From Patiria pectinifera (Eukaryota; Echinodermata; Asteroidea; Valvatida; Asterinidae): a stretch of 64,000 nt of DNA. Made by a program: the position numbers and the translations under genes. Every line of letters starts with the position of its first letter. The first letter of the stretch is position 1. The notes below the pieces were generated by a model, which saw only the letters and a list, made by a program, of their open reading frames with translations, did not search any database and was not told the DNA's origin. Below are positions 1 through 12,441 of this stretch, one piece after another. The stretch lies in NCBI GenBank assembly GCA_029964075.1, contig CM057135.1:25136863-25200862 (forward strand). The letters are read 5' to 3'.

Positions 1-45
1 ACTTGGTATATCTTTATTTCTTGGATGTGCACCCATCCTTTACAC

Positions 46-185
46 AGGCATGCAACTTTTCCTCTGATCCGCTGATTTCCTCGTTTTTACTTCTCATTAA
101 TGCCGTTACAGATTGAGAAACACTGTACAAGGTCTTGTGTGATTCGGAATTTCCTCGTTTTTTCTAAATTTCCGGTTGCACGTCT
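46..185. repeat. Inverted-repeat element (AGGCATGCAA family), copy 1
   Basis: This roughly 140-bp interspersed repeat begins AGGCATGCAACTTTTCCTC and ends TTGCACGTCT, whose reverse complement matches the start at 8 of 10 positions. The interior (ctgatttcctcgttttta, then cttctcattaatgcc) matches the copies at 17028 and 40407. There is no ORF, so if it is a transposon it is non-autonomous. I see no convincing target-site duplication. Confidence 0.55.
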
Positions 186-1499
186 GCTTACAACATCATC
201 TGAAGTTTCATAGAACAATTTCTCCATTTGTTACAGTTTTGGTATTCCTTTGCAAATGACTCGGCCAAAATGATGAAATTTTTTTTTTATGAAATCCTAT
301 ATATTTAGTCACTAAAATTTGATGGTGAGAGAATGAAAAAGAAAAATGCAAACTTTGTTAAATTCAACTGAGACTTTTCGGTTCCAGAAGTTGGTTTTTG
401 AAACTTTGACCACCAACGCATGCACAATTGTTTGGACCTCCCACAATTTTGAAAAAACAAATTTATCGCCCATGTTTTTTCCCTTCACTTTAAAACCATC
501 ATTTAGGCAATTTGATTCACACGTGAAATAATCCCAAAGGGCCACCACATAATCTTGAATTGTTGGCAAGCTCCACTGATCGCTATTGTATGAACTCATG
601 TTGCCTGTTTACCCAAGGGGGGGTCAGCTGGAAGGGCAAATGTGTGCTCTCTTGTCGATTGCATTGTTCCTGGGTTTAAAAAAAAAAAATTTGGCACTGC
701 TTTCTCCTTCACTATGGGTTGGATCTTTGCTCAGGACTAGGGGCCAATATTTGGATATTGACACAACTAGTGGGAAATGTCTTGATCACTTATTGCATTT
801 TTGAGCTGTGGAATGCAGTCACGCAATGAACAGATAAATAAAACAAACTAATGCGCATACACGGAGGCTGGGTCAGTGCATTGGCGGTATAAGAGTCTAT
901 GTACCTTTTGAAATTTAACATTAGGAAAAGTTTTCTGACTTTTTTCTGAAATTTTTTACCGAGCCCAAATTCAATCCATGTAGCTGTCCACATGCTGATT
1001 CGACTCCTAGGCCACGCAAAGAAAAAAAAACCGGGAAAGTTACTAGGCAACCATCAAGTGTCTGATCCGTCCCGATTGATATTGTTCGGTTGTTGATCTA
1101 AAAAATCCGATCCGGAATTGTTGAATTAAAAAACCAAAACTCAAAACTCTTTGTTAAGAAAAAAAAAAAAAAAAATCTTGCAGACAGGACTTTGGTTGAC
1201 TGCTGCACTCTCTGCCGTTTGGTGCATGCCAATGTTTTCTGTTGATTGTGGACTCAAGAGTGTTTGAACGGAATGTTTGCCTTCCGATTGGTCGTGCTGA
1301 TAATGTCTGAACTAGAGGGTGGCATACATGTACATGATTGGGAAATCATAACCTTGGTGAAGAGAGACTTAAATAGATTAGAAAAACGCAGACCGTGGTG
1401 TCTTCCCGTTTTTGTTGTGCGCTCAGCTTCACATGCAGAAATTGTCTAACTACATATTTGTAAAACGAAAAGTAAGCTTTAAAATAAAGGCAATTGTTT

Positions 1500-1960
1500 G
1501 TTCTTTCAAAGTTTAAATTCGCTTTGGATTCTGATAGTTTGAGATTTTGGTCTTCGCCAACTTTACAACATGACGAGTTTTCACTTTGTGAATGTTTAGT
1601 TGTCCTCTCAGCTTCATAACCAGAACTTTTCTGAAAGGCTCACATTCACAAGTAGAGCTTTTCTACAAAGACTGAAATTTACTATGAATTCTAGTATTTT
1701 TAGATTTTGGTTTCACTGACTTTACAACTTGGCGTGTGTCCATTTTGGTGTACTCTCGGCTTCAATTAGCAGGACTCTTCTAAGAGGCCCCAATTCACAA
1801 GTAGAACTTGTCTTAAAAAAAGCCACATTCTCACAACGTGTGACAGTTTCTTTGAATTCTAATAGTTAAAGAATTTGGTTTCACTAACTTTTCAACTTGT
1901 AAGCTTCTCATGAAATGTTTAGTTTTCACATTTTTTTCTCATTAAAACAAAAGTCTTATA
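1500..1960. repeat. Decayed tandem repeat, period about 165 bp
   Basis: The motif gattttggt..c..actttacaac recurs at 1543, 1703 and (degraded) 1871. A second landmark, attcacaagtagarctt, recurs near 1644 and 1792. Spacing is 150-170 bases. The copies are diverged, so this is an old array. Confidence 0.55.
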
Positions 1961-3971
1961 AGTTTGAGAAGAGAAATCCCAGCCTTTGTAACCCCCCCCC
2001 AAAAAAAGAGATATAGTGGTGAAACCCCCTTTCATGAAGATGATGAAAAATATCAATCAAAAATCATGACCCTCTTCTAAAAAGTCATTAAAACTGAAAA
2101 GTGGGTTTTAGGAAATCTGTGGTAAATTAATTGAAACCCTCCTGCTATTTAAAAGGTCACAAACGGTTAAAGTTTCCTTCCACTTCCCCCGGCTTACTTT
2201 TAACAAACCAATGGGTCACTTGACCAATATTGACCCTAGTAACAGCATGGCTCAGAATGCATGTTTCCATAGTAGGGGTTTTAAAAAAACAAAAAAGAGA
2301 ACATATGCTAAACTTAACTCGAAGTGGTAGTAACAATAATAGAAACTAAGGAAAGCAACTACAGACAGGATGGAAGGATGTATTGATTGGTTGTCAAGTG
2401 CTTCATTAGCTTCCCACTCTTCCTGTTGTTTGTCCAGACAGGAACCATTAAAATGTTGAGATCTTTTGTTGGTTGGCAGGGGTTGCAGTCACAATTTCCT
2501 ATCTAATCTCCATGTTCAGGATTCTAGTACTTTGGGATTCTTCTTACTGTTGTGTTTTGGTGTGGTTCTATTTCCAGTTCAAAAATAATGTCTAAAAAAT
2601 CTAGACCTCGTGCAACACTGTGAAGTTAGCTACATGTAGTCTGTGAGCAACTAATAACTGCTGTGTATTTTTCATTTGGTAGAGCAGACACATTTTTGTA
2701 AATTCATCTGCAAAATTTTGTGCAGTGAAAAGTATTAACATTAACCCTCCTATGCAAACATACATTCTGTGCCAGGTAGTCCTTTCAGTCAAAATCAATC
2801 AAATGTCTGTTTTTTGACAGTTAAGAATTCCCAGCTAAAGCAAGATTGACTGGCCGTGACTGTTTATTATAACTTTGCTTTGGCTGTGGGTAATTGATGA
2901 ACCAGCTGTGCCCTCAACTTGCCTGCGTTGTCTGTCCATGGTCTGTTGACTGAGTTTGACTAGTCACAGTGCTTGCTTGCTTGCTTGACATATGATCTGA
3001 CTGCTGGCGACTCGTCTGTTAAAAGTATAACACGGGAAGTGGATGGAACTTTTGACTCTCTGTAACTGTTTAAATAGCAAGAGGGTTAGTTCAAATTTTG
3101 TGCTGGCAATCGAAGAAATTACTAGCAGAAAAAGCAGTTCAAAGATTTTTACTTGCATTGGCAATGTATAATTAGGTTATTAGGATGTATAGGACATGCA
3201 AAAATTGGTAGGGAAAGCAAAGTCATGTGCTTGGTCAAAATCGAAGAAGTGGAAATTTGGTAGTTAAGTTTTCTGCAGACCATAATTTACTGAAATCCTG
3301 TCCTCGGAATTGAATGTAACCTAAAACTCTTGCCGTCTGCTCCTGGAGACATTGAAATGAACTAGAATTGATGGGCGGGGACGAACAAACAGGAAAATAA
3401 AGATAATGTCCGCCTTCCGATGCCTTTGAGACAGAGGTAGTGAGGAATCGGCATGATGTAGTGACTAACTTCCTGTTGAGTTTTATGGGAGGGCACTTGG
3501 GCCAAGAAAACAATTCTGTGTCTCCTATTACATGTACAGGTACATTTAGGATCATTGGGTGGGTGGGTGGATACATTTTTTGTTGGGAAGTGGGTTTCTA
3601 AATTCTAAATTGTTAGTCAGAAAATCAGTAGGGAGGATGGTTGATTCATATTTTTTAAATATTGGGTTGAACATGTAAATCAGCTGATCATTCCGCGTTT
3701 GCTGGGCTGTTTATAGGCAAGACTGCACTGTCGACCAGCTTACAATTAAAAAATAAATAATTGTTTTTTAAATTTGTGAAGATGTCCGCAAGAAACTGGG
3801 TTGTCAGTGGTTACGTACCATAAACAAAGTTTTGAATAAGAAGATTTTAGGTTCTGTGTGATTTTCTAGGTTGGGTGGGCTATAAACCGGAAAACTTTTT
3901 TTTATGGCCTTACTGTTAAGTCTGGTACAGGATATGATTCGTGTGGGTGTTGCAATGTTACTCAGTGTAAA

Positions 3972-4265
3972 TTCACACAACACCGTCAGTTTTACAGCTT
4001 ACCCAAAACTAGTCAAACTGGCATGTAGTGCATAAGATTACTGCAGCATATCTTAGTTTTTTGAATGGTAAAATACCTGTGTGGAAAAGAACACAATACG
4101 TGCTTTCTGAGCAAATTGAAATTTTTTTCACACACCTGCAGTTTTACAACTTACTCAATACTTGGCACACTACTGACATGAAGTATATACAATTACTGCA
4201 GCGTATCTTAGTTTTTTGAATGATGAAATTCCTGTGTGGAAAGGAACACAGATCCTGCTTTGTTA
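3972..4265. repeat. Two-copy tandem duplication, period 155 bp
   Basis: Copy 1 starts ttcacacaacaccgtcagtt at 3972 and copy 2 starts ttcacacacctgcagtt at 4127. Both contain attactgcagc (4037 and 4192, exactly 155 apart), then atcttagttttttgaatg and cctgtgtggaaa. The short ORF at 4028-4219 lies across the duplication and is not taken as a gene. Confidence 0.7.
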
Positions 4266-5525
4266 ATAGTCAAGGTATTTTTTTTTAACCTAGTAGTTTG
4301 TGAACTTGCAGCTTTGGTGTTTGCTGTGACGTAAAGACTTAATGTCCTTTGTGCAACATTTTTACCCAGGGACTTGTAAAAAGAAATTTATGCACTGATG
4401 CATTCGTATAAATGCTCTCGTATTGGTAACAAGGGAAGTTTTATCCACAGAACGTTGAAGCGTAAACTGCATGTATTGTAGATAAATACCGTAAATAGGG
4501 TACAATAGTAAATTGTACTTGCTGTCAACTTTAGGGTTTATAGTCAGAAAATTTATTGACGCGAACAAAAATTACTTCTTTTGTCCCAAAAGAATTTTTT
4601 CCTCTCCCAAAACTTCCAATATCTGATCCTAGCAAATCCCATGTGTGGGTCCCTTTTTTACCCCAAACATGAAACCAAGGGTGCGAGAGGACGCAACCCT
4701 GTCAGAAACCCATTAATAATGAAAGGGCTCTCTTGGGTGAGGTGGTAAGGTCGTAGGTCAAGGCTGCTTTTCATAAACAAAGCTGCCTTTTCAGTATTGT
4801 GGCTCTCTGATTTGAGTTGTACGATTCAAAATCAGGATTAGATACAGTTTTTGACCGATTTCGTGCATTCATGTAGGCAACTTTTAATCTAGGCAGAAAC
4901 CAGAAGGCATTTAAGTAGGGAGTTTAGGAAGAGTCTCACTTTTAAATAAAAATGGAAGTAAACTTTCATTCAGTTGTAAATTTTTAAAATTCTAAGACAC
5001 ACCGAGAAGTTGTGATCAGAATTTGTTCTGCCCCTCCCCTCCCCATACCAAATTACTGTAGTTAGCTGGATGACCATACAGCAAATCCCCCTCCCCTCCA
5101 GAATGTCCCCCATGGCAAATGCCTAAGTAGACAAAAACGATGCCTCTCTTTTCAAAGTTTGCCTTCGTTAAATTCCACAATGCCCAAGCGTAATTGATTT
5201 CCAACACACTGTGGCAACAAGTAATCAAGGGCCTCTTGTTCTCCCATCTTTTGGGCCTGTAATCAGAAGGGTGCCATATTGTTCCCCAAAACCCCATCCC
5301 TTCTTTTCTTGCCATGGTCTATTTATCTCTAGTAAATAGCAGCAGAGAAGCTTTCTTTTTTTCATGGGGTGGGGGGATGTAGCAAAGGGAACTGCTCAAA
5401 GAATGCTATGTTCTGAATGGACATCCTTGATGCCTGTTTGGGCAACTTTATTTGTTCTCCTTGGGGATCTGTAGGGGGAGGGCTTACCACAAGTTCATGG
5501 ATTATTTGTGGGGGGTTTGGGGCGT

Positions 5526-5575
5526 AGCTGCTTATGTACTTTAGGCCCGAGCTGCTTATGTACTCCAGGCCCCAG
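5526..5575. repeat. Short tandem duplication (about 24 bp)
   Basis: The sequence agctgcttatgtact is followed by ttaggcc, then repeated and followed by ccaggcc. Two copies only. Confidence 0.6.
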
Positions 5576-7603
5576 CGTTTGAGGGGGTTCAGGTGTTTGG
5601 CGCTAGTTAACTTTTTGAACTGTTGAAGATCACTCCAGGGCAAAGGCCTGGAAGGTTTTTTTTTTAGTGTTGACCGAAAGTATCAAGCTCATCCCTTGTC
5701 ACTAGAACCCTCATGTACCTTTTCCCTGTTGCGCGATTGTCTTCACCTTTTTGCGGTTCGTAAACACAAGACAAGGCAATTTGGGGGCCACTTTTTCTTT
5801 CTTTCTGAGTAGTTCTTCTTAAACAAGGGGACGCTTTAGCTGGGGCAAAGAGGCGTGTTAAGCTTGAAAAGAAAAAGAGGAAAAATAGAGGAAGTACTTA
5901 ACAGGAGAAAGTGGTGTCTTTTCATCGCGCACTGCCTTTTTTTCACTGCTGTATTTCAGTGTATGGTTGTGCAGACATGGAATAAGAGGAAAAGCTTGGG
6001 GCATACATGTACAGATAACAACGTGCCAAGTGTTCGGATTTTGAGAATAAGTGAATTTCCTCTGTCGTGCTTTCACAAAAAAAGGAATGGAACATTTGGC
6101 AGAAAATGGTTGAATTCCCTGCCCAATTACTACATGAGCCTACTTTCTTGGCATTTTGCCAATCAGTTTAATATTAGACCCCATAATTGGAACGTCTATT
6201 CTCTAAATTTGTTGACATTTCATAAAGTGGCAGTCATAAACTCGTGTCTTTTTGAAAGAAAGAAGGGAAAAAACACACAAATAATGTCCCAAAAATAATC
6301 TATTTCCGGTTCGATGCGGTATTGCTGGTACATAAACACAAACATTTTGTCACACATTTGCATAAGTTTTTTGGGAATTTCTGTGAGCATGGGATGTTTT
6401 TAAATTCTCCACATTTGATTTTTGGTCCACTTTGTGGAGTATAATAAGGTAAAGTTTTGTCTTGCGCAACATTAAGCAACTTAAGATCCTTTTTTTTTAA
6501 AAGAGTAGAACTGAAGTTGCCAATCAGTCATTGTTTAGCCGTCTCATTCATGTCTTGGAATTTCTGTTCCTAAGTTGTGTAAAGAGAGATAAACCTCCTT
6601 TTGGTCAATGGATAAACACACAGGAACTTCCTGTGCTTCTTGCCCACCCATGTGCTGCATCCAATAATCCCCTCCCATTTTTGTGTGTAAACCACGAGAA
6701 CCCCCCCCCCCTTCTTTTGTGTTGAATCTTCACAGGGCTGAAGTGTGAAATACAGAAAACCAAAGCCCCTCTCGACACCCCCCCCTCTCCCAACCCAACC
6801 CACAATGCATAAACCTACATCAATATTCATTCAAGAAGGCCCTCCAACCAAGCTTTCCCTTCATTACCAAGCTCTCCCATGTAAGATGCCTACAGAATGT
6901 CTTAAGTAACTCCCAGAGATTAGCTGACGAAGCTCTTACACACTATATCCCCCTTTGGTAGTCTTGGCTTGTCTTGAGCTGAAAAGCACAGTAACACAAC
7001 AAGGGTTATTATGTTGTCTCTTTGTAGCTTTTTTCCCTTTTTCGTACTGAACATTTTGAGTTTTCTTAGCTTGAGTTCCAGCTTAACAAACATTTGAGTC
7101 AGGACCTGTTGTAAAGACTGAGTGTTGTTTCTAAAGTTGAATGGCTCTTTCTAATACATACATAAGGTCCTTTTTTTTTCTCCTTCTTCTTTGGAGTTTT
7201 TCCCACCCCACTACTCCTTTGTGTTGTTATTTAATACTTTAATGGTGGTCGTCACTGTTGGTTTTGGGGATGGCTTTTTGTGTCCTGCTCAATGGTAGGA
7301 ACATAGCAAACAGTTTGTCAAGTTGTGGATTTGTGATCCACGGAACATTTTGGTAATTGAAAAATGTACGGAAAAGATTTGCACTAGTTTGATTTGTTCA
7401 GGTCTTTGTTCGTCAACAGAACATGAAAGGCATGGACATAGGTTAGAAAAATCAGGACTACCTAAGGAACAAACCCTTAAATTAAGCGTGATTGTGATTG
7501 AGTTAACGTTAAAAAAACTGCTTCTACTCGCGCCAGGACGAGTACTCGAGTAGATGAAAAACCCCAAATAGAACAATGAGTAGCATAAACTTTACGCCAA
7601 ATT

Positions 7604-7661
7604 ACTCAACCCATTTTTCATGTATACCACACACTCAATCCATTTATCATGTATACCACAC
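7604..7661. repeat. Two-copy tandem duplication, 29-bp unit
   Basis: Copies at 7604-7632 and 7633-7661 read actcaaYccattt.tcatgtataccacac and differ at two positions. Confidence 0.75.
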
Positions 7662-8296
7662 AGTTGGCATATGTGCGCATTGTCTGTAAACTATTGGAAT
7701 CAGTTATATGACTTTTATTACCAAAGAGTATAACCATAGATTTTCAATTGCATTAAACAACACCCACTGCACAATTGGGCCAAAAAATTCTAAAACATAA
7801 AAATACACACTTCTTGTAAGAGTCTGTACCCGGCCTCTTCATAACTAAACCAGTGAAATAAGGATCCAGACGCTGCAGGCCTGCAGGGTATTAACCATGC
7901 ACCTTACCATGCACACACATGGTCTCTTCCCAGCATGCAGCGGGAGCCGTTTTGGCCAGGAGGGTTGGCCGAACCCCAAATTGGCATCCCGCCCGTGTAC
8001 TCCCCGTAGTCCGCTGCGTTTATTATTTGGGACAGTTGGTTTGGAGAAATTAAGTCTTTTTTTTTATTGGTCCCAGATCACACCCAGGGGCCCACAACTG
8101 TTCCTGCTGGTTTTGTAACAGGCTTGCTTTTCTCCAACAAATACAAAATCACTTTTTGACCCAAAAGCACCTGTATCCAATTCAGTTCTTTTAATTTTAG
8201 TCTTGAGCATAAATTTAAACTCTGAGCACATCTGTTACAATTTTGGCAGCACAAGTAATTATTTTTTTTGTACAGCTCTTACATACACAAATTATC

Positions 8297-8435
8297 AGGC
8301 ATGCAACTTTTCCTCGACTCAGCTGACTTCTCTTGTACAAGTCATTAGAAATAGAAGGAAAACAAAAAAAACTACAGGGAGTCTTGTAAAGTTTGGAATT
8401 TACTCCCTTTTTTGTGACTTCACAGTTGCGTGCCA
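8297..8435. repeat. Inverted-repeat element (AGGCATGCAA family), copy 2
   Basis: It starts AGGCATGCAACTTTTCCTC and ends TTGCGTGCCA, whose reverse complement matches the start at 8 of 10 positions. It is about 139 bp long, like the other copies. All but its left 23 bases are contained in the tandem duplication 8320-8781, so a second partial copy lies near 8552-8665. Confidence 0.55.
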
Positions 8436-8781
8436 GGATTATGAAAGCTTTAAAATCGAGGCCAAATCCTCTAAGTAGAGCACAAAATTGTCCCCAAATT
8501 TGTCTCTGAACTGGAGTGTTTGATTTTTTTTCTCACGTTATGATCCAACTCCAGCTGACTTCTCTTGTATGTCATTAAAAATAGAAGGAAAACAAAAAAA
8601 ATACAGGGAGTCTTGTAAAGTTTGGAATTAACTCCCTTTTTTGTGACTTCCCAGTTGCGTGCCTGGATTATGAAAACTTTAAAATCGAGGCCAAATTCTA
8701 AGTAGGGCACAAAATTGTCCCCAAATTTGTGTCTGACTGAACAGGAGTGTTGTTTTTTTTTCTCACGTTATGATCCAACTC
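8320..8781. repeat. Tandem duplication, two units of about 231 bp
   Basis: Unit 1 (8320-8551) and unit 2 (8552-8781) both run from cagctgacttctcttgta to tctcacgttatgatccaact with only scattered differences and small indels. The high identity suggests a fairly recent duplication. The duplicated segment includes most of an AGGCATGCAA-family element plus about 115 bases of flank. Confidence 0.85.
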
Positions 8782-11253
8782 TATTGGCAACTCCAGTGTA
8801 ACCCGCCCCCTTCAAAACCCACATCCTGCCTCATGTGTACATAACCACCACAACACCTTGATAAATTCTCAACTCCTGCACAATAATGTCTGTGAAGTCT
8901 TTATTATTTCCCATTTTTCTTTATCCCATGTTGACAAGTGTGCACCAGACTTTTGTGTATAAATTCTCCGCGAAGTTCAGCTCCATGTGTGTGTATTGGC
9001 CCGATGTGTGTTCTCGGAGTTCACGGGGTCGCGGAAGACAAACACGCTGATAGGTTGCTGTTGGTTGTCCCCTGTGTAGTCTGCGCGGATAAGGACTTCG
9101 TAATCAAGACGCATACAAATTTACTGATAACACTTGCGCAGATTATCGGCGGTGAACTTCGCTCTTGTCGATGTCGTGTCGTTCGGCTGCATAGGAAGTG
9201 TGTATGTAGACACTGATTTTTTTCCCCCAGATGTTACTGTTAAGTTAATTGTACTCAAAGTAAGGCCCTAAACTGCTTTTATCCTCCCAATACCATACTG
9301 CTTGTTAGGAAGTAAACATTGTCTATAAGTACACCAAATCAGCATAAATAAATGTGAAGGCCTATGTGGGCATATATTGCTCACAACTTCAAAAGCATAC
9401 ACTTTTTTGTACCTGTTAGTCTTTATTTGCCATAAAATTTCATTGGAACATGAAGGAAGTCCCTTTTTAAGGTCAAGATAAGGCTTTCAGGAAAGTTGGA
9501 AAATTTTGATGACAGATTGGTGTCCCGATTTTTGCGCCTGTTGAAAAAAAGTGACCTGCTGAACTTTTTTTTGGGTAATGGTACATGTATGTATTTGTAG
9601 TACCAGGGTGGACCAATGCTCTGAGTGCCAGGATGTCCCAGGGGGCAAAGGTCATGACCTGTGACACTCTTGAAGTAGCTGTAATTGGCCTGTGTTAAAA
9701 ATACAAATGTCTTCAGGACAAAGGCATTCTAGGAACTAGACTTGATTGATAGTTGGAGGGAAATATTTTGGATGTAGTCAGGATGTGAATTGTAAAATAT
9801 GTTGCGGCTAGTGACAAAATGTAGGATTGTATAGAATGACGACTTCTTTGCTCTGTTTTGCCAGGTTATGAAATTGCAAAAGTTTTATTGAGTTTATTAA
9901 ATCAAGTCCAAACTTAAGATTTATCACCATAAGAAGCATACAAATGACCATAATTTGAGTCTTGGAATATTAAGTTATAAAGTAAAAGTTATTGATCATT
10001 GGAACTTAAATACTTCTTTCCCTCCTCTAATAACATGACCCCAAAATATCATGTCCTTTTTTTTCATTCATATCTTGGGGGAGGATAAATATGAAACTTT
10101 CAATTTTTGATAAAAGGTTTCACACGTTGGTAAAAAAAATTAATAGGCTAATCTTTTGTGGCTCGTCTAGCTGTAGTTTTTTTTTTATATCTTTGTGTTG
10201 ATTGAATGGAGATTTTCGCAGGTGGGCCTTTGTATTTTCACAATAAGTTCAGCCTCCAGACCGGATTTCAAATAATATTATGGTTCAAGCCAGGTAGACT
10301 TACAGAAAAATTTCAAAATACCGGATTATTTTTGTTACTTGTTGAAAAGAAAATCAGTTGTGGGGAACATAGTAGCCGTCTCAAAATAATTTGCACTAAA
10401 GAAGAATAAATGTGACATCAAATCGTGACCTAATACTTGAAATGCTTGCAATGGGAGTGGGGCTTTAGAATTGCCACTTCGTTCCTGTGAATAACTGTTG
10501 CCACTCAAAATCTCCCTCATTGTCAAAATATCAGACGTGTTCCAGTATCCAAGAAGTTCACATCTTGGTTAGTGTGCTTAAAAAAAAAGCAAGCTTGTCA
10601 GACTCCTTTCCACTTTGTAAAAATTTGACCAATTTTGTTCCCGACAATCGCAGACTGACCCAGATACATGGCCACCCTAAGCCGATTTGTCATTCACTGT
10701 TCCTTCATTCTTTCAAACCAGGGCGTAAAAGAGAATTCAGGGCCTAGGGATACAGTATGTGCTCTCAGAAATTTGAGATTTGAAAAACCAATTTGTGTCT
10801 GATCCATCATGCACGCCGCATGTACAGGTAGCAGTCGCCATTCCTACCACTTTTCTAGTTGTTGGTGTGTCATTGTTCAGTTTTCTAATTTTAGAATGAT
10901 TTGTACAGCAAAAGGGTTTCTTTAAAACTGGCCTTTTGGAAGTTTAGTGAGCTGTCGAAGGCCATTCAGTGAAAGAGAAATTCCACTTTCTGAGACTATT
11001 TGGACTGATTTTTAAGCTCTGGCAGGAGCTTCTACATCATGTACATGTCACTCTGAGGTCGGTCGGTCAGTCTGTCTGTAGGTCTTTCCCCGGAAAATTG
11101 ACCAAAAATGGGCCCCCTAAGTTCTCCATAAAATATAACTACCAATTGACCAAAAGTTGACCAAATGCAATGCCGTCGGCAGTAAATGCACTGTTGGCGA
11201 AAGATTTTGGAACACGCTCCTGAAAAATGAATAAAACTCCTACACACTGCTTA

Positions 11254-11488
11254 CGCCAAAAAAAATAGTTCTGCTTCCGGTTTCCCTACCTACCCTATTC
11301 TGACAGCCCCTACCCTAAGTTTGTATTGCAAAAATGAGAAAATAACACCCAAAACCATCAATTTCAACCTTTTACTCTTGACTAAACGCAGAAGCATCGT
11401 ACACCAAAACAATCTGCAAAAAAAACACCAAAACTCCCTACCTACCCTATTTTAAATGCCATGTAATAGGCAGAACTTTTTTTTGGCC
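11254..11488. mobile_element. Harbinger-like MITE candidate, 235 bp
   Basis: The ends form an inverted repeat. The left end (from 11254) reads CGCCAAAAAAAATAGTTCTG. The right end (to 11488) reads, in reverse complement, GGCCAAAAAAAAGTTCTGCC. The element is flanked by TTA on both sides (11251-11253 and 11489-11491), as expected for the 3-bp TWA target duplications of PIF/Harbinger elements. Just inside the ends, cctacctaccctatt occurs twice in the same orientation (from 11285 and from 11437). There is no transposase ORF, so it would be non-autonomous. The superfamily call is inference from the TSD and the GGCC-type terminus. Confidence 0.6.
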
Positions 11489-12340
11489 TTAATGGCCTGA
11501 TATTTAAACACTAACAATTTCTTCTCTGAAAGGCAGAAAGGAATGTCTCGTCATGTTATGGAATTGAAGAAATTAGGTTTCTGTTCGAGGTGGAGGGGGG
11601 GGGGAGATAAAACTCGCTCAGAAATTCAACTACAGCCATATCTTTCCATTCTCAAAAAGTCAAATGAAATCTCAAAAGTCAAACCTCTCAATAAATCAAA
11701 AGCAAAAAATTCTGGTTTCTCCATTAAAATAATGCCAAATCCATTAACATGACAGCATTCCGACCATACCTTGCAATGTTATCCCAACCACTCAATTTTC
11801 CCAGACCTTAAAAAAAAAAAGTCCCTCCCCAACGAGTATTACTTGATGCACCAACATCTCTCAATTATCAAATGGTTATTCCAAAACCGGCTGCACTCCT
11901 TTTTTTTCCCCTCCGCTCTCTCTCCCCTCCTTACCCACAACTAACAAGGATGCTCTCTGGAAGATTAATCTGTCTCTCATCTGGAGCTGTACAAATATAC
12001 ATCGTATCTTCCCGAATATCTTTCAGGCAGTGGCCATTAAAAATTGCAGATTTATTGCCCATGGTGTATTTGTATGGAGTGAAGAGCCTATGGGGGCTTC
12101 CGCAGTAAATGCATACATGCTTGTATCAATACGACTATCTTTCATCACATATACATGGATGTTTTCAGATGGTCCTGTGGGATCTTGTGTGGTTTCTGCA
12201 GCAGGAATGATCCCGCAATGCCTTGCAATGGATGTTTTAACCTATGATGCCAAGTTGTTCCAGGTTGTTTACTATTTCTACTGTATCGGTAAAATATTAT
12301 TCAAATAAAGCTCAAAGGGAAACTGACTGGGTGCGTTTTA

Positions 12341-12441
12341 ATGATTTTACAGTTGGATAAAGAAATTGACTGGATCAGGGTTTGAACCTCAGACTTCCGG
12401 ATTGCCGTTCCGGTGCTCTACTGACTGAGCTGTCCAGCCCT
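12341..12441 (-). repeat. tRNA-derived SINE (family with CAGTCAATTTCTTT tail)
   Basis: Read on the minus strand it has a tRNA-like A box (AGCTCAGTCAGTAGAGC), an anticodon-like arm (CCGGA..GGCAA..TCCGG) and a B box (GAGGTTCAAACCC). The tail CCAGTCAATTTCTTTATC is shared with the element at 47351. The acceptor arms do not pair properly and position 33 is not T, so this is not a working tRNA gene. Confidence 0.65.

Noticed and set aside
5855..6298. 147-codon + strand ORF
   Set aside because: No family resemblance, no coding-type codon use and no matching splice or promoter context.
10206..10230. Acceptor-donor juxtaposition (ttttcgcag followed by gtgggc)
   Set aside because: The pyrimidine tract is short and the donor weak; not enough to propose a recursive splice site or exon.
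12370..12440. Possible tRNA gene on the minus strand (GGC anticodon)
   Set aside because: The acceptor stem does not close, the base before the anticodon is C and not T, and the 3' tail is shared with another SINE copy.
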